Shown: in pieces, positions 13,563 through 15,996 of the stretch
Layout: each line of letters opens with the position of its first letter
Position numbering within the stretch: the first letter of the stretch is position 1
Assembly (NCBI GenBank): GCA_030826265.1
Contig: JAPJOH010000039.1
Span: 1 to 15,996, forward strand
Length of the DNA stretch: 15,996 bases
Direction: 5' to 3'
Source: Collinsella aerofaciens
GTDB taxonomy: Bacteria; Actinomycetota; Coriobacteriia; Coriobacteriales; Coriobacteriaceae
Program-made: the position numbers and the translations under genes
Notes under the pieces: model-generated
Seen by the model: the letters and a program-made list of their open reading frames with translations, nothing else
Told to the model about the DNA's origin: nothing
Databases searched by the model: none

Positions 13563-13639
13563 TGGTGCGGCGTATAGGATTCGAACCTATGACGTTCTGA
13601 TTCGTAGTCAGACCCTCTATCCAGCTGAGGTAACGCCGC
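13563..13639 (-). tRNA. tRNA-Arg(ACG), copy 3
   Basis: A 77-nt gene identical to copies 1 and 2. The three genes are separated by 385 and 164 bp and are not co-transcribed, judging from the intervening promoters and terminators. Confidence 0.97.
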
Positions 13640-13650
13640 AGCGCAAGACA

Positions 13651-13680
13651 TATAAAACCACTTTAGCTTATTGGAGTCAA
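13651..13680 (-). promoter_or_regulatory. Promoter of tRNA-Arg copy 3
   Basis: TTGACT (13675-13680) with TTTTAT or TTTATA 17-18 bp further on the minus strand. The -10 differs from that of copies 1 and 2. Confidence 0.65.
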
Positions 13681-13716
13681 GCACAATCTCAAACTTTTTT
13701 GTGGAACGCAGTTTTG

Positions 13717-14094
13717 TCATGCTGCTCCGCATATACCGCCGTTCCCCGTACGATCGATTGGCTTTTCGATCACGTCGAACTTAGCGTCAAGTTCCCTCAG
13801 GAGCGATCTCACCCGCTGGGCACAATCATAATCGGCAAACGAGATGCTCAGCATGCGCGCGACCTGGTTGGAAGTCCCAACTCCATAGAAGTGCTCCAGC
13901 GCCACAAGTCCCTCGTGCGTCACAAAGGTCTCGACCACATGCGGCGACTCCTCAAAGCACCATTGTGTCAACGGACCCTCGCTCGTCTGTCGAACCACCA
14001 GGCCACCCATGCCAGACGGCTCACACGTTACAAGCAGGTACTCCCCGCCCTCGTCGCTCTCAAACAAAACCACCCGATCATCAAACAGCTCCAT
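13717..14094 (-). CDS. Uncharacterised 125-residue protein
   Basis: I do not recognise this protein. It is small, acidic and soluble-looking, with no signal peptide or membrane segment. It begins MELFDDRVVLFESDEGGEYLLVTC, contains FEESPHVVETFVTHEGLVALEHFYGV, and ends in a glycine-rich tail. The gene is supported by ATG with AAAGGGG about 6 nt upstream and by alternating strand and helix patterning. It sits alone between the tRNA-Arg cluster and the serS terminator. TATGCT at about 14129-14134 on the minus strand may be its -10 box. Confidence 0.75.
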   Translation of the reverse strand: MELFDDRVVLFESDEGGEYLLVTCEPSGMGGLVVRQTSEGPLTQWCFEESPHVVETFVTHEGLVALEHFYGVGTSNQVARMLSISFADYDCAQRVRSLLRELDAKFDVIEKPIDRTGNGGICGAA

Positions 14095-14145
14095 CGCGTC
14101 CCCTTTCTCTCGCTCTTATTTAGCAAAAGCATAGCAGGTAGATGG

Positions 14146-14155
14146 CTGTATACAG
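14146..14155. promoter_or_regulatory. Small perfect palindrome upstream of the 125-residue gene
   Basis: CTGTATACAG lies about 52 bp upstream of the start codon and 11 bp beyond the possible -10 box. It could be an operator, but a 10-bp palindrome is not strong evidence. Confidence 0.2.
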
Positions 14156-14221
14156 AACAGTTGTTCGTGTGTTTTCTATTGAGCTGTCCGCACGGCATGG
14201 TATGGACCTGCGCACGAAATA

Positions 14222-14243
14222 GGGCGCCCCCGAAGGAGCGCCC
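14222..14243 (-). terminator. Terminator of serS
   Basis: On the minus strand GGGCGCTCC-TTCG-GGGGCGCCC forms a 9-bp stem with a stable TTCG tetraloop, 24 bp after the stop. The tail (TATTTCG) is only partly T-rich. Confidence 0.7.
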
Positions 14244-14267
14244 TTGCATATCCCCTATGCAGCCAAT

Positions 14268-15551
14268 TTACGCGACCGGCTCGATCTTCTCGAGACCGCC
14301 CATGTAAGGACGCAAGACCTCGGGGATCGTGATGGTGCCGTCGGCGTTCTGGTAGTTCTCCAGAATAGCGGCCATGGTGCGGCCGGCCGGCAAGCCGGAA
14401 CCGTTGAGAGTGTGCAGGTAGCGCGAACCCTTGAAGTTCTCGGGGTCGCGATACTTGATGTTGGCGCGGCGAGCCTGGAAGTCACCGCAGTTGGAGCAGG
14501 AGCTGATCTCCTTGTAGGCGTTGTAGCTCGGCAGCCAAACCTCGACGTCGTAGGTCTGACGGGCAGAGAAGCCCAAGTCGCCGGTGCACAGGCTAATCAC
14601 GCGATACGGAAGGCCCAGCTGCTGCAGCAGGTACTCGGCCTCGGCGGTCATGGTCTCGAGCTCCTCGTCGGACTCCTCCGGCTTAGCGAACTTGACCATC
14701 TCGACCTTGTCGAACTCGTGCTGACGGATGATGCCGCGGGTGTCGCGACCGGCGGAACCGGCCTCCTCGCGGAAGCAGGGGGTGAAGGCGGTGTAGCGGC
14801 GCGGCAGGGTGTCGGCATCGAGGACCTCGCCGGCGTGCAGATTGGTGAGCACGACCTCGGCGGTGGGGATCAGGAAGTTGTCGCCCGAGACATGATAGGC
14901 GTCGTCCTCGAACTTGGGCAGCTGGCCCGTGCCGAACATAGTCTGACGCTTGACGACGATAGGCGGCCACCACTCCTTGAAGCCACGGCTGGTGTGCGTA
15001 TCGAGGAAGAAGTTGATAAGGGCACGCTCCAGGCGGGCGCCGGCGCCACCGAGAACGGTAAAGCGGCTGCCGGAGAGCTTGTTGCCACGCTCGAAGTCGA
15101 GGATGTCCAGATCGGTGCCCAGATCCCAGTGCGGCTTAAAGTCGAAGCCGAACTCGCGCGGGGTGCCCCAGCGGCGACGCTCGATGTTCTCGTCCTCGTC
15201 CTTACCGTACGGCGTGGCCTCGCAAGGAATGTTGGGCAGGTGAGCCATGAAGTCGTACTGCTCCTGCTCGAGGGCGGTACGACGCTCGGCCAGACCGTCA
15301 ATCTTCTCGTTGACGGCGCGCACGGCCTCCTTGGCAGCCTCGGCCTCGTCCTTCTTGCCCTCCTTCATCAGGGCGCCGATCTTCTTGGACTCGGCATTAC
15401 GCGTAGCCTGGAGCTCCTCGACCTCGGTGATGACGGCACGGCGCTCGTCGTCGAGCTCAAAGAACTTCTCGCGATCCCAAGACGTCTGGCGGTTAGCCAT
15501 GGCGACATCGATGGCATCGGGGTTCTCGCGAACAAACTTGATATCAAGCAT
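14268..15551 (-). CDS. serS: Seryl-tRNA synthetase
   Basis: A 427-residue class II synthetase that charges serine tRNAs, including tRNA-Ser(GCT) encoded here. The N-terminal long antiparallel coiled coil (about residues 25-100, rich in E, K, A and R) grips the tRNA-Ser variable arm. The catalytic core has IPTAEV (228-233), motif 2 FREEAGSAGRDTRG (260-273), EISSCSNCGDFQARR (348-362) and motif 3 GSGLPAGRTMAAILENYQ (384-401). The length is normal for the family. An ATG at 15578 would add nine residues; 15551 is chosen because GGAGGATC lies directly before it and MLDIKFVRENPD is the usual SerRS start. The leader is too short to hold a T-box. Confidence 0.97.
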   Translation of the reverse strand: MLDIKFVRENPDAIDVAMANRQTSWDREKFFELDDERRAVITEVEELQATRNAESKKIGALMKEGKKDEAEAAKEAVRAVNEKIDGLAERRTALEQEQYDFMAHLPNIPCEATPYGKDEDENIERRRWGTPREFGFDFKPHWDLGTDLDILDFERGNKLSGSRFTVLGGAGARLERALINFFLDTHTSRGFKEWWPPIVVKRQTMFGTGQLPKFEDDAYHVSGDNFLIPTAEVVLTNLHAGEVLDADTLPRRYTAFTPCFREEAGSAGRDTRGIIRQHEFDKVEMVKFAKPEESDEELETMTAEAEYLLQQLGLPYRVISLCTGDLGFSARQTYDVEVWLPSYNAYKEISSCSNCGDFQARRANIKYRDPENFKGSRYLHTLNGSGLPAGRTMAAILENYQNADGTITIPEVLRPYMGGLEKIEPVA

Positions 15552-15580
15552 TAGATCCTCCGGCGATATACATTCCATTT

Positions 15581-15592
15581 AGGTTGCAACCT
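15581..15592. promoter_or_regulatory. 12-bp perfect palindrome between serS and the small membrane gene
   Basis: AGGTTGCAACCT lies 29 bp upstream of serS and 70 bp upstream of the divergent small gene. It may be an operator for either gene; I know of no regulator for it. Confidence 0.3.
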
Positions 15593-15618
15593 TGTACATG
15601 TATGGGCAAGTATATACT
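15592..15618 (+). promoter_or_regulatory. Candidate promoter of the small membrane gene
   Basis: TTGTAC (15592-15597) and TATACT (15613-15618) are separated by 15 bp, shorter than ideal, 44 bp before the start codon. The -10 match is good. Confidence 0.4.
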
Positions 15619-15662
15619 TATGAGCGTTTACGACCCAACTCAACTACGCAAGAAGGCACCCA

Positions 15663-15836
15663 ATGGACGCAGTTTTTTCCTTTTTGTTTGGCACCCGCAC
15701 CGGTTTTGCCATCCTTTTCGCCGGCGGCATCCTGTTATTTGCGATTCTTGCCTTTGTAATGGAGAAGCGTACCCATAAGATGTACGTCGACCGCGGACCC
15801 AAGTCCGAGGATGAGGAAGACAGCTTCTGGGACTAA
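15663..15836 (+). CDS. 57-residue single-pass membrane protein, function unknown
   Basis: A short gene easily missed by size cut-offs. Translation gives MDAVFSFLFGTRTGFAIL, then a hydrophobic segment ending ILLFAILAFV (about residues 14-33). A basic stretch EKRTHKMYVDR follows, and then a strongly acidic tail (SEDEEDSFWD). The positive residues after the helix suggest the tail is cytoplasmic. AAGAAGG lies 7 nt before the ATG, a TATACT box is further upstream, and a terminator hairpin follows directly. These signals and the ordered layout support a real gene. I do not know its role; the divergent neighbour is serS. Confidence 0.72.
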   Translation: MDAVFSFLFGTRTGFAILFAGGILLFAILAFVMEKRTHKMYVDRGPKSEDEEDSFWD

Positions 15837-15865
15837 CCTGCCAAAAAGGGCCAGGTTTATTTTGG
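15837..15865 (+). terminator. Weak terminator after the small membrane gene
   Basis: CCTGCC-AAAAAG-GGCCAGG forms a short stem with one bulge, followed by TTTATTTT. It begins immediately after the stop codon. Confidence 0.5.
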
Positions 15866-15888
15866 TCGGTTTTATCTGGGCAAACGCA

Positions 15889-15930
15889 AGCGCCCCGCAA
15901 CTGGAATTGAGCCAGTTGCGGGGCGCTTTT
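15889..15930 (+). terminator. Strong long-stem terminator
   Basis: A 16-bp perfect stem (AGCGCCCCGCAACTGG with its complement) and a 7-nt loop are followed by TTTT. The other strand has a poorer T-tail (TTGCGTTTG), but the stem could also serve a convergent gene beyond the window. Confidence 0.85.
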
Positions 15931-15996
15931 CGCACATACGACAAAACCGACGCTCCTATAAGTTGTCAAGAGGCAGTTTGCGGGAGCGCTCTCTCC
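15931..15996. other. Right edge, no gene seen
   Basis: No reading frame with a ribosome site is visible in these last bases. TTGACA reads on the minus strand near 15963-15968, but without a -10 box at proper spacing. Confidence 0.4.

Noticed and set aside
12631..13639. A repeated pattern that might suggest a CRISPR array
   Set aside because: The repeats are whole tRNA genes, terminators and hairpin units of unequal spacing. There is no short uniform repeat with unique spacers and no cas gene.
12599..13700. Integrated prophage or ICE at the tRNA genes
   Set aside because: No integrase, excisionase or phage gene is nearby; only short tRNA-end copies are seen, so at most these are remnants.
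12568..13732. Several minus-strand frames sharing the peptide RGSDYESERHRFESYTPH
   Set aside because: The shared peptide is the translation of the tRNA-Arg gene itself, so these are artefacts of repeated tRNA genes.
14244..15554. A 436-codon plus-strand frame rich in valine, leucine and glycine
   Set aside because: It is the exact antisense of serS and is explained by GC-biased codons.
15552..15662. T-box riboswitch upstream of serS
   Set aside because: The leader is far too short, and I see no T-box motif or specifier hairpin followed by a terminator.
11..15975. A 13-nt inverted match (TTGTCAAGAGGCA) between the two ends of the window
   Set aside because: One or two such matches are expected by chance in a 16-kb window, and the window edges are arbitrary.

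Overview
The window looks like chromosomal DNA of a high-GC Gram-positive bacterium, most likely a member of the Coriobacteriia close to Collinsella. This is inferred from GC-rich coding sequence, strong GGAGG/AAAGG ribosome sites, a Gram-positive CapA/CapB/YwqE capsule-control module, VanR/VanS-type signalling and AT-rich tRNA spacers. No taxon marker gene is present, so the genus is only a probable call. Almost all genes are on the minus strand; the exceptions are a D,D-carboxypeptidase gene and a very small membrane-protein gene.

Layout from left to right. Positions 52-2656 (minus) hold a polysaccharide chain-length and tyrosine-phosphorylation module: CapA/Wzz-like adaptor, then BY-kinase, then PHP-type phosphotyrosine phosphatase, followed by a GNAT acetyltransferase. 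Positions 2852-5948 (minus) hold a phosphate module: the ATPase PstB, a PhoB-like regulator and a PhoR-like kinase, without pstSCA or phoU nearby. Positions 6052-8012 (minus) hold a VanR/VanS-like two-component system, divergent from a DacA-type penicillin-binding carboxypeptidase (8210-9550, plus). The window is therefore rich in envelope and surface control: two histidine kinases, one tyrosine kinase and one cell-wall hydrolase.

Positions 9551-9962 hold tRNA-Ser(GCT) and a debris-like repeat. Positions 10055-12496 encode an 813-residue protein I do not recognise, with a TPR-like C-terminal part. Positions 12599-13700 hold three identical tRNA-Arg(ACG) genes, each with its own promoter and terminator, interleaved with repeats. 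Positions 13717-15551 hold a 125-residue unknown protein and seryl-tRNA synthetase (serS). Positions 15663-15836 encode a 57-residue single-pass membrane protein. A long-stemmed terminator follows.

The most unusual feature is a family of about 135-bp palindrome-rich units beside the tRNA genes. Each unit starts with an exact copy of the last 15-20 nt of the neighbouring tRNA (including CCA) and ends with an inverted copy of its T-arm. Two nearly identical copies lie at the tRNA-Arg cluster and a diverged copy lies at tRNA-Ser. The central hairpin is kept by a compensatory base-pair change. Three fragmentary right ends are also present. The arrangement recalls the tRNA-derived 3'-end repeats of the E. 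coli tyrT locus, but the sequence is different and I do not recognise it.
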